A stretch of DNA of 5,882 nt, from positions 1-5,882 of the forward strand of contig NZ_CAMLHF010000268.1 of NCBI RefSeq assembly GCF_946479715.1, read 5' to 3'. The stretch comes from an uncultured Pedobacter sp. Lineage in GTDB: Bacteria; Bacteroidota; Bacteroidia; Sphingobacteriales; Sphingobacteriaceae. Positions within the stretch are counted from its first letter, which is position 1, and every line of letters begins with the position of its first letter. Positions 1-5,882 of the stretch are shown here, piece after piece. The translations under genes and the position numbers were made by a program. The notes under the pieces were generated by a model that had not been told where the DNA came from, did no database searches, and saw nothing but the letters and a program-made list of their open reading frames with translations.

Positions 1-2001
1 GCTTAGTAATTTTTCGCTTTTTAATTTATCTGCAACCCTTTCGCTTACAAAATCCATCTGAAATGGATAATCGGGGTTTAGTTTTAGACTTAGTTCTTTA
101 ATTCTTTGTACTGAAGTGGTTATGCTTTGCGATGGATTTAAGCGCATAATGATAGTGCCTGGATTAGTTTCACTATAAAAGAAAAGCAACGGACTTACTT
201 TAGTTCCGAGCGATGAATAGTTATAATCTTTCATTACGCCAATGACTGTGAATGTTTCGTTCCAATCGTCATTTTTTATCCTTGCGCCAAGCGGATCTTT
301 AAGGTTCATTGTTTTTACAGCAGTTTCATTTAAAATTACTTTGGTTGTATCGTTGCCAAATTCTCTACTGAAGTCTCTGCCCTCTAATATTTTTGCACCA
401 ATTGTTTTGGTGAAATTGTAACCTGAAAATCTAAGTTGCATGGCTACCTGCTCATTTTTTTGCTGGCCTGGCCATTTTATCTTCTCTGTGCTTACATAGT
501 TGTTTGTGAGTCCGTTTGTTGTCTCTGTTGCAGAAACTATAGCTCCAGATTTAATTAATTCTGATTTGAAAAGCTGAAGTTTACCAGAGTCTTTTAAAAC
601 ACCCAGACGTCCAATCTGAACAAGATTGTCCTTGTTGAAACCAAGAGGTCGGTTGTTCATATAGCTGATTTGATTTCGTACTACTATGGCACAAATGATC
701 ATACAGATTGAAAAGCCGAATTGGATTACTACCAGTATTTTACGAATAGGCAATGAAGCTTTACCTGCCCCTTTAATGCCTTTTAATATCTTAACAGGTA
801 TAAATGAAGATAGATATAGAGCAGGATAGCTGCCTGCGAGCAACCCTGTAATTAAAGTTAAGCCAATAAGTATGGCCCATATTTTATACGAATTATAATC
901 TATTGTTAAATCAATTGCTAATAGATTGTTAAAGTATGGAAGCACAGTTTCTAATAAAATAAACGCGATAAGTAGCGCCATGAAAGATAAGAGGAGCGAC
1001 TCTAATATGAACTGCCATGCAATGGATTGCCTGCTGGAGCCAAGGGTCTTTCTGATCCCGATTTCCTTTGCACGTTTTTCTGATCGTGCAGTAGACAGGT
1101 TCATGTAGTTAATGCAGGCAATAAATAGCACGCAAACTGCAAGCAAAAGAAACAATTTTATTTGATCTATGCGACCACCCGCAAGTTCTCCATTCTCAAA
1201 CTGATCATATAGATGGGTCTTTTTAAAAGGAAAAAGAAAGAATTCTATATAGCTGTCATTTGTGTTCTGCTTAAAGATTTTTCTAATCTGTTGATCTGCC
1301 GTGGCAAATTGCTGCCCATCTTTAAGCATTACTATGGTGTTTAAAGCGCCATCAGTCCAACCCATTTTTTTATACCAAGGACTTTCATTTTCTAAAAATG
1401 TCCAGGGTATTAATACATCGAAGCGATACGTTTGGTTTTGAGGATGATTGGCAATTACTGCCGTAACCATTAAGTCGCTACGATTATCGTATCTTATCAC
1501 TTTACCAATAGGATCTTCCTCTCCAAATAAGATTTTAGCTGTTTGCTCAGTTATTATAGCTGAATTAGGAGTTGATAAGGCACGAGAAGAGTCTCCTTTA
1601 ATAAAATTGTAATCAAATATTTTTAAGAAGGATGGATCTGCGAAAATTAGGTTTTTGTTGAATGCGTTGTGTTTATATCTTATTGGACTTTCATCTCTTT
1701 CAGCCATTCTGCTTACCTGTTCTACACCAGGGACGGTTTGAGTAATGGTTGCAGCAAGCTGATTTGGAGTGCAATAAGCACGATTAGTGATAATGCGATC
1801 GCTCATGATATCATTATCATAAACAGAGTAGATACGGTCTATATTTTTGAATTTCTTATCGTAACTCCATTCATAATTTACGTAGAGCAATAACACCAAG
1901 CAACAGGCTAGGCCAATAGCTAATCCACCGATATTAATCAGAGAAAATCCCTTGTTTCTCCAAAGGTTTCGAAATGCTATTTTTAATGCTAAAAGGTACA
2001 T
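1..2001 (-). CDS. FtsX/MacB-like ABC transporter permease, second of a tandem pair (3' end outside window)
   Basis: The reading frame is open from an ATG at 2001 to the left edge: 667 codons, no stop, so the C-terminus is missing. It begins MYLLALKIAFRNLWRNKG, the usual start of these permeases. Predicted layout: TM1 at about 19-41; a periplasmic MacB-type domain at about 45-275; an FtsX core with helices at about 282-301, 331-353 and 373-394, carrying the cytoplasmic coupling motif KEIGIRKTLGSS (312-323) and the SYPALYLS motif (391-398); TM5 at about 421-442; then a second periplasmic domain containing LEGRDFSREFG. Aligned with the upstream paralogue, it stops just before the second FtsX core, so about 120 residues lie beyond the window. 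Family members couple ATP hydrolysis by a separate LolD/MacB-type ATPase to movement of the periplasmic domains, often for export or envelope work; the substrate here is unknown. It starts 10 bp after the upstream stop, so it is almost certainly cotranscribed. There is no evident Shine-Dalgarno sequence. Confidence 0.93.
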   Translation of the reverse strand, partial: MYLLALKIAFRNLWRNKGFSLINIGGLAIGLACCLVLLLYVNYEWSYDKKFKNIDRIYSVYDNDIMSDRIITNRAYCTPNQLAATITQTVPGVEQVSRMAERDESPIRYKHNAFNKNLIFADPSFLKIFDYNFIKGDSSRALSTPNSAIITEQTAKILFGEEDPIGKVIRYDNRSDLMVTAVIANHPQNQTYRFDVLIPWTFLENESPWYKKMGWTDGALNTIVMLKDGQQFATADQQIRKIFKQNTNDSYIEFFLFPFKKTHLYDQFENGELAGGRIDQIKLFLLLAVCVLFIACINYMNLSTARSEKRAKEIGIRKTLGSSRQSIAWQFILESLLLSFMALLIAFILLETVLPYFNNLLAIDLTIDYNSYKIWAILIGLTLITGLLAGSYPALYLSSFIPVKILKGIKGAGKASLPIRKILVVIQFGFSICMIICAIVVRNQISYMNNRPLGFNKDNLVQIGRLGVLKDSGKLQLFKSELIKSGAIVSATETTNGLTNNYVSTEKIKWPGQQKNEQVAMQLRFSGYNFTKTIGAKILEGRDFSREFGNDTTKVILNETAVKTMNLKDPLGARIKNDDWNETFTVIGVMKDYNYSSLGTKVSPLLFFYSETNPGTIIMRLNPSQSITTSVQRIKELSLKLNPDYPFQMDFVSERVADKLKSEKLLS

Positions 2002-2011
2002 GTCATTAATG

Positions 2012-4387
2012 TTATTCGGCTTTAATCGCCTCAATCGGGCTCATTTTTGCAGCTCTAAACGCCTGAAAAAAGACAGTTGCAAGAGAGATAAGAAAGGCTA
2101 AAGCCCCGGAGACTATAAAGAACCAAAGTTTTAAATCAATTCGGTATGCAAACGAGTCTAACCAGTTTTTGCCCAGTAAATATCCGATAGGTAAGGCAAT
2201 TAAAATTGAAATAAGTACAGGTTTAGTAAAGTCTTTAGATAGAATATAGACTACATTGAATTCGGAAGCCCCTAAAATTTTTCTGATACCAATTTCTTTA
2301 AATCGTTTTTCGGCAGTGAAGGTGGCTAGTCCAAACAAGCCTAAGCAGGAAATTACTATTGCCAACATAGCAAAGTATCTTGATAATACAGCTACCCGGG
2401 TTTCTGATACATACTGAGCTTGAAAATCCTGATCCAGGAATTTATAATCGAAAGCATATTCTGGATTGTATTGGGTATTGAATTTTTGAAGTTCTTCTAT
2501 TACCGGCTTTATACTTCCTGCTTTTATCTTTACCATTACCCTGTTGGTATGTGTAGGTTTATACCTGATAAACATGGGGCCAACTTTTCGATGCAGAGAT
2601 TCAAAATGGAAATCTTTTGCAACACCAATGATCTGCATGTCGTTACCCCATAGCTTAAAAATTTTACCCACAGGGTCTTTTAAACGCATTATCTTAATAC
2701 CAGCTTCATTAATGATGATTTTAGAAGTGTCAGAACCAAATTGTTTAGAAAAACTTCGTCCTGCGGCCATTTTTATTCCCAGGGTTTCTATCAAGCCTGC
2801 ATTGACATCTGCACGTTGAAATTTAACGACTTGTTTAGGATCTCTTCCTTCCCATCCAAAGTCGCCAAGGGTATAACTTAAATCACCAAGCAGTTCCCTA
2901 TCAATACTTGATGCATTTACGACACCATCTATTTTCTTTACTTCATCGATCACAAAATTTATATTGTTTCTCAGTTTGCCGTTTGTTTCAAAATACAATA
3001 CATTATCTTTTTTATAACCCGGATTAGATTTCTGTACATATTCAATTTGTTTATAGATGATCAGAACGGCTACAATCAGGATCACTGAAAAAGCAAATTG
3101 AAAAACTACAAGTCCTTGTCTTGTTAGCAATGCTGTTGTGGTAAGCTGAAGCTTTCCTTTTAGAGCGGCAGAAGGCTTAAGGCCTGAAAGATATAATGCC
3201 GGATAGCTACCAGAAAGTAGGCCTGTAAAGAGGGTTACGCCAAGTATTGACAATATGAGTGTAATGTTGAATTGTAAAGTCAAGTGCTTTCCGGTGATCT
3301 GATTAAACTGTGGCAGCATTAGTTCTACTACCAATAGTGAAGCAAATACCGCCATAATAGTTAGTAGCATAGATTCTGAAAGGTATTGTAAGATTAATGA
3401 CCCTCGAGGTGCGCCCATTACTTTTTTTACCCCAACTTCTTTTGATCTTCTGGATGCTTTTGCAGTAGAAAGGTTCATGAAATTGATACAGGCAATGATT
3501 AGAATAAAGACCGCAATAAGCGAAAATAGCCTTACATAGGCTATTCTTCCGCCAGCAACTTTGCCATTTTCAAATTGATTATGCAAATAGCTTTCGGCAA
3601 AAGGCCTGATGAATAAGGTATAGTTTTTTACTCCTTTTGTTTTTAAATAATTCTTGATTTTAGAATTAAATAATTTTGGATCTGCATCTTTCTTAAGAAT
3701 CACAAATGTACTTGGGCCATAATTTGTCCACTTGCGGTAACCAGAATTTCCTTCAGCACCTAATAATACATCATAAGAGACTAAAAAATCGAATTGCTCT
3801 GAGGAATTTGTACCAATATCCTTAAAAACGCCAGAGACCATCGCATGGTTTTCTGCTTGCATTTCAGTATTGCTCCAAACCATTTCTTTACCAACTACAT
3901 CTGTGCTATGAAACAGTTTCATGGCCATGCTTTCAGAAATAGCAACAGTTTTTTTGCCAGAGAGTACTTCGTTCTTGTTGCCTGTTATCAAAGGGTAAGA
4001 AAATACTTTAAAGAAATCCGGGCCCGCAAATTTCCCTGCTGCTTTTATAGCAGGTTGATGATTTGCTGAAACCTTACTCTGACCTAACCAAAAGCCAGGT
4101 GAGGTAGCAACTGCTGTTTCAACTTCGGCTATTTCTTTTGCCATTGTTTCTGCCAGAATTCCAGGTGTGCCTTCCACAGTTTGGACTCCATCTGTGAGGT
4201 GCTCATTCTGGATCACCTGGTAAAGTCTTTGGTTATGAAAGCGATCGATCTGCATTTCGTCGTTTACCCAAAGGTAAATTAGTAAAGTACAGGAAAGCCC
4301 TGCACTCAGCCCAATCAGATTGATGAAGAAAGAACTTTTGTATCTCTTAAAGTTTCTGTAGATCAGCAGCAGGTGGTGTTTAAACAT
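2012..4387 (-). CDS. FtsX/MacB-like ABC transporter permease, first of a tandem pair
   Basis: This complete 791-residue inner-membrane permease has the full length usual for Bacteroidota FtsX-like permeases. It contains two MacB-like halves in one chain. Half one: TM1 (about 20-42), a periplasmic MacB-type domain (about 45-280), and an FtsX core with helices at about 286-306, 338-358 and 374-398. Half two: TM5 (about 425-447), a periplasmic domain (about 450-665), and an FtsX core with helices at about 671-692, 722-740 and 753-776. Each core has its own coupling motif, KEVGVKKVMGAP (316-327) and KEIGIRKILGAS (697-708). The chain ends in PIEAIKAE, the classic family terminus. There is no Walker A or B motif, so an ATPase must be supplied in trans. 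Family knowledge suggests mechanotransmission driving export or envelope remodelling; the cargo cannot be read from sequence. The ATG at 4387 directly precedes the conserved FKHHLLLIYRNFKRYKSS start. AAGG lies only 2 nt upstream, a poor ribosome site. Transcription probably comes from the sigma-54-like promoter just upstream. Confidence 0.96.
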   Translation of the reverse strand: MFKHHLLLIYRNFKRYKSSFFINLIGLSAGLSCTLLIYLWVNDEMQIDRFHNQRLYQVIQNEHLTDGVQTVEGTPGILAETMAKEIAEVETAVATSPGFWLGQSKVSANHQPAIKAAGKFAGPDFFKVFSYPLITGNKNEVLSGKKTVAISESMAMKLFHSTDVVGKEMVWSNTEMQAENHAMVSGVFKDIGTNSSEQFDFLVSYDVLLGAEGNSGYRKWTNYGPSTFVILKKDADPKLFNSKIKNYLKTKGVKNYTLFIRPFAESYLHNQFENGKVAGGRIAYVRLFSLIAVFILIIACINFMNLSTAKASRRSKEVGVKKVMGAPRGSLILQYLSESMLLTIMAVFASLLVVELMLPQFNQITGKHLTLQFNITLILSILGVTLFTGLLSGSYPALYLSGLKPSAALKGKLQLTTTALLTRQGLVVFQFAFSVILIVAVLIIYKQIEYVQKSNPGYKKDNVLYFETNGKLRNNINFVIDEVKKIDGVVNASSIDRELLGDLSYTLGDFGWEGRDPKQVVKFQRADVNAGLIETLGIKMAAGRSFSKQFGSDTSKIIINEAGIKIMRLKDPVGKIFKLWGNDMQIIGVAKDFHFESLHRKVGPMFIRYKPTHTNRVMVKIKAGSIKPVIEELQKFNTQYNPEYAFDYKFLDQDFQAQYVSETRVAVLSRYFAMLAIVISCLGLFGLATFTAEKRFKEIGIRKILGASEFNVVYILSKDFTKPVLISILIALPIGYLLGKNWLDSFAYRIDLKLWFFIVSGALAFLISLATVFFQAFRAAKMSPIEAIKAE

Positions 4388-4410
4388 GGCCTTGTTATTT
4401 CGTAGGTTAA

Positions 4411-4427
4411 TTCAATTGATATGCCAA
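4411..4427 (-). promoter_or_regulatory. Predicted sigma-54 (-24/-12) promoter for the permease operon
   Basis: Read on the minus strand the site is TTGGCATATCAATTGAA. Against the sigma-54 consensus TGGCAC-N5-TTGCA it matches TGGCA and TTG with exactly the required spacing: GG at 4425-4424 (-24) and the -12 G at 4413. The deviations are C to T after TGGCA and GA instead of GC at -12. It predicts a start site near 4401 and a leader of about 14 nt before the ATG at 4387, which is short but workable. Support comes from its placement between the permease start and two palindromes at typical enhancer distance. I found no well-formed TAnnTTTG housekeeping promoter in this gap. The call is inferred from sequence only. 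Confidence 0.62.
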
Positions 4428-4475
4428 TACAAGGAAGCCGAATTTAAGTAGGCCAGGGCTGCTTAATTATATTTT

Positions 4476-4495
4476 ACTGTTCATAACCGAACAGT
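4476..4495. promoter_or_regulatory. Promoter-proximal palindromic activator site (predicted sigma-54 enhancer half of a pair)
   Basis: ACTGTTCATAACCGAACAGT is a perfect inverted repeat with 7-bp arms (ACTGTTC/GAACAGT) around a 6-bp spacer. Its centre lies about 85 bp upstream of the start site predicted from the sigma-54-like promoter. A dyad of this form suits a dimeric helix-turn-helix protein; the Fis-type DNA-binding domain of an NtrC-family activator is the simplest candidate. The activator gene is not in the window. It could instead be an operator for a repressor. Confidence 0.6.
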
Positions 4496-4498
4496 TTA

Positions 4499-4514
4499 TG
4501 TTCATATTTGGACA
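4499..4514. promoter_or_regulatory. Promoter-distal palindromic activator site (second copy, predicted)
   Basis: TGTTCATATTTGGACA repeats the 16-bp core TGTTCATAACCGAACA of the neighbouring site with differences confined mainly to the spacer. Its arms TGTTC and GGACA differ from a perfect dyad at one position. It starts 21 bp after the core of the first copy (4478 to 4499), two helical turns, so proteins bound at both would sit on the same DNA face. Its centre is about 106 bp upstream of the predicted start site. Tandem phased sites are typical of enhancers that help a sigma-54 activator oligomerise. Confidence 0.57.
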
Positions 4515-4545
4515 AAATAGTTAGATATACTAAAATGCACCTAAG

Positions 4546-5319
4546 TTACCACCACTTAAGAGGGAAAACGATTTTATCAACCGACCCAACGATCATATCT
4601 GGTTTAAAAGCATAACGGCCAAGTTGATTCTGATCAGAAATTCCTGATAATACGAGGATGGTTTTATAACCCATTTGTATTCCTCCCTGTATATCTGTTT
4701 CCATAGTATCACCTATAACTGTTGTTTCAGCAGTTTCCAGACCAAGAAATTTTCGCGCCGAACGCATCATCACTGGGCTAGGCTTGCCGATTACAAACGC
4801 CTTTATTCCCGTTGCTTCTTCAATCATGGCTGTTGTTGCAGCAATACCCAAATTATTCCACCCTGGTTTTTTAGGGGAAGGATCTCTGTTTGTGGTGATG
4901 AATTTTGCTCCTGCAAGAATCATGTCTACCGCTTTTTGAACCATTTCCAGGGTAAAGTTTCTTCCTTCACCCAAAACAACAAATTCCGGATCAGTATCCA
5001 CAAGAGTAATTCCATTTTCATGTAAACTGGTTAGTAAACCCCCTTCTCCCAAAACATAGGCAGTCCCATTAGGACTTTGATCGCCGAGGAATTTACCTGT
5101 GGCCATGGCACTCGTGTATACGTGTTTTGCATCTACAGTGATGCCTAGCCTCTTTAGCTTTCTCACAGCATCCAGACTAGTTCGCTGGCTGTTGTTAGTC
5201 ATAAAAGCAAAGGGTATATCATTGTCAAGAAGGTGCTTTATAAATTTATCGGCTCCAAAAATCATTTCTTCTCCACTGTAGATGACGCCATCCATGTCAA
5301 TTAAAAGTCCTTGTTTCAT
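4546..5319 (-). CDS. HAD-superfamily IIA sugar/nucleotide phosphatase, NagD type
   Basis: This 257-residue cytoplasmic hydrolase has all four HAD motifs of the NagD/p-nitrophenyl-phosphatase branch. Motif I is D8-M-D10-G-V-I-Y (nucleophile Asp8, acid/base Asp10). Motif II is T41-N-N-S. Motif III is the lysine of GKP (Lys179). Motif IV is GDTMETD (203-209), whose acidic residues bind Mg2+. The C2-type cap lies between motifs II and III and includes FVVLGEGRNFT and FITTNRDPS, both characteristic of family IIA. Length fits the usual ~250 residues. Members dephosphorylate small phosphomonoesters such as nucleotides or sugar phosphates; the substrate is not predictable. I chose the ATG at 5319 because it gives the canonical MKQGLLIDMDGV start. 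The frame stays open to a TTG at 5379, but those 20 extra codons resemble no HAD sequence and the TTG falls inside a likely -7 promoter box. The GH15 gene is divergent; the permease operon follows 158 bp downstream. No convincing hairpin-plus-T-run terminator is visible after the stop. Confidence 0.93.
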   Translation of the reverse strand: MKQGLLIDMDGVIYSGEEMIFGADKFIKHLLDNDIPFAFMTNNSQRTSLDAVRKLKRLGITVDAKHVYTSAMATGKFLGDQSPNGTAYVLGEGGLLTSLHENGITLVDTDPEFVVLGEGRNFTLEMVQKAVDMILAGAKFITTNRDPSPKKPGWNNLGIAATTAMIEEATGIKAFVIGKPSPVMMRSARKFLGLETAETTVIGDTMETDIQGGIQMGYKTILVLSGISDQNQLGRYAFKPDMIVGSVDKIVFPLKWW

Positions 5320-5376
5320 AGGTGTTTTTTTATTTATAAGAAAAATTGAAATCGTTACTGCTTCAATTCTCTTACT

Positions 5377-5384
5377 CAAAATTA
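5377..5384 (-). promoter_or_regulatory. Candidate Bacteroidota -7 box for the HAD phosphatase gene
   Basis: TAATTTTG on the minus strand matches the Bacteroidota housekeeping -7 consensus TAnnTTTG exactly. A start site would fall near 5370, giving a leader of about 50 nt before the ATG at 5319. No TTTG or TTG lies at the expected -33 distance; the nearest TTG (5414-5412) is 27 bp upstream of the box, too far. The region is AT-rich, so a chance match is quite possible. Confidence 0.4.
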
Positions 5385-5420
5385 ATAATAATTATCAGTC
5401 ATAATGCTCTTCAATATTAA

Positions 5421-5435
5421 TTTTAGGAACTAAAA
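5421..5435. repeat. Short perfect inverted repeat in the divergent HAD/GH15 intergenic region
   Basis: TTTTAGGAACTAAAA has 6-bp arms (TTTTAG/CTAAAA) around GAA, 54 bp before the GH15 start codon and upstream of the HAD candidate -7 box. It could be an operator shared by the divergent genes, but short AT-rich dyads are common by chance. GAAC recurs 10 bp on (5427 and 5437), which adds little weight. Confidence 0.25.
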
Positions 5436-5488
5436 AGAACAATATATAAGTTGTCGTGTTGTTATAATATACACCAATTGAATAATAG

Positions 5489-5882
5489 ATGACAGAAAGA
5501 CACACATATCAAACGGGAATTATTGGCAATTGTGCTTACCTGGCGCATATAAATAAAAACACTAATGTTGATTGGCTTTGCTGGCCAAGGTTTGACAGCT
5601 CTTTCGTTTTTGGCGGATTATTGGATGAAGATAAAGGAGGAGAGTTCTCTATAAGGCCAAGTGGCGAATTTACTTCAAGTCAGTTCTATCTGGAAAATAC
5701 AAATGTACTTTGCACAGAAATAACCAATAGCGAAGGTAGGTACAGAATTACTGATTTTGCCCCCAGGTTTTATCAGCATGAACGTTACTATAAACCTTTA
5801 ATGCTAATTAGGAAGATAGAACCTATTGATGGAAACCCCAGAGTTAGGGTGAAATGTAAACCAGTTTATAATTATGGCTCGA
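5489..5882 (+). CDS. Glycoside hydrolase family 15 (glucoamylase/trehalase-like), N-terminal part
   Basis: The first 131 codons are visible; the gene runs off the right edge. The sequence starts MTERHTYQTGIIGNCAYLA and continues with VDWLCWPRFDSS (27-38), FGGLLDEDKGGEFSIRP (41-57) and RYRITDFAPRF (84-94). This is the highly conserved N-terminal beta-sandwich ('trehalase-like N-terminal') region of bacterial GH15 proteins. The catalytic (alpha/alpha)6 barrel and its two glutamates lie outside the window. Family members release glucose from alpha-glucans or hydrolyse trehalose by an inverting mechanism; which applies here cannot be judged from this part. Full-length bacterial homologues are about 600 residues. 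There is no signal peptide, so a cytoplasmic enzyme is expected. The ATG at 5489 sits a few codons before the conserved block. The leader (ending CAATTGAATAATAG) has no Shine-Dalgarno sequence, as is common in Bacteroidota. It is transcribed divergently from the HAD phosphatase gene, 169 bp away. Confidence 0.92.
   Translation, partial: MTERHTYQTGIIGNCAYLAHINKNTNVDWLCWPRFDSSFVFGGLLDEDKGGEFSIRPSGEFTSSQFYLENTNVLCTEITNSEGRYRITDFAPRFYQHERYYKPLMLIRKIEPIDGNPRVRVKCKPVYNYGS

Noticed and set aside
926..1108. Plus-strand open frame opposite the second permease
   Set aside because: It lies wholly antisense to a continuous 667-codon conserved permease frame, has no recognisable domain and no upstream signals. 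The same reasoning removes the plus-strand frames at 1669-1893, 2420-2653, 2544-2819 and 3845-4069.
4441..4468. Imperfect inverted repeat AATTTAAG...CTTAATT as a terminator or bending site
   Set aside because: The arms are short, AT-rich and need a bulge, the loop is 13 nt and no T-run follows. It could be an integration-host-factor-like bend between enhancer and promoter, but there is no real match to support that.
4476..4495. LexA (SOS) box reading of the perfect palindrome
   Set aside because: The CTG...CAG spacing is 12 nt rather than the 10 of the E. coli-type box, the site is duplicated with 21-bp phasing, and the downstream genes are not DNA-repair genes.
4513..4519. TATTTTG on the minus strand as a housekeeping -7 box for the permease operon
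   Set aside because: It is one base short of TAnnTTTG, overlaps the distal palindrome, and would give a leader of over 100 nt; the sigma-54-type site is the better fit.
4675..5025. Plus-strand 116-codon open frame opposite the HAD phosphatase
   Set aside because: It is antisense to HAD motifs and the cap domain, and its low-complexity Cys/Phe/Ser-rich translation resembles no protein. The frame at 5099-5281 is rejected for the same reason.
5463..5468. TATAAT as a -10 promoter box for the GH15 gene
   Set aside because: There is no -35-like hexamer at 17 bp upstream, and Bacteroidota housekeeping promoters use a different -7 element. In such AT-rich DNA the match is weak evidence.

Overview
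The window most resembles the chromosome of a member of the Bacteroidota, possibly of the Pedobacter/Sphingobacteriaceae type; the genus is a guess. The grounds are AT-rich DNA, A-rich translation leaders with no clear Shine-Dalgarno sequence, a TAnnTTTG-like -7 box, and two long FtsX-type ABC permeases of the ~790-residue kind common in this phylum. Nothing indicates a phage, plasmid or insertion sequence, and I see no RNA gene or CRISPR array.

Layout. Positions 1-4387 hold two tandem minus-strand genes for paralogous MacB/FtsX-like permeases. The first in transcription order (4387 to 2012) is complete. The second (2001 to beyond position 1) follows after 10 bp and runs off the left edge with about 120 C-terminal residues missing. 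Upstream of the pair is a 158-bp gap (4388-4545) that looks like a complete sigma-54 control region: a -24/-12 promoter at 4427-4411 and, about 85 and 106 bp upstream of the predicted start site, two 16-bp TGTTC-N6-GAACA-type palindromes spaced 21 bp apart. Next come a minus-strand NagD-type HAD phosphatase (5319 to 4546), a 169-bp divergent intergenic region, and the N-terminal 131 codons of a plus-strand GH15 glucoamylase/trehalase-like enzyme (5489 to the right edge).

How the parts fit. The permease pair is probably one operon switched on by an NtrC-family activator acting with sigma-54, as expected for an envelope-stress or export system. No ATPase, HlyD-type adaptor or TolC-type channel gene lies in the window, so the partners must be encoded elsewhere or downstream of the left edge. 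The HAD phosphatase and GH15 enzyme form a separate divergent pair. A shared role in sugar or sugar-phosphate metabolism is possible but rests only on adjacency.

The most interesting item is the enhancer plus sigma-54 promoter in front of the permeases. The genes themselves belong to known families.
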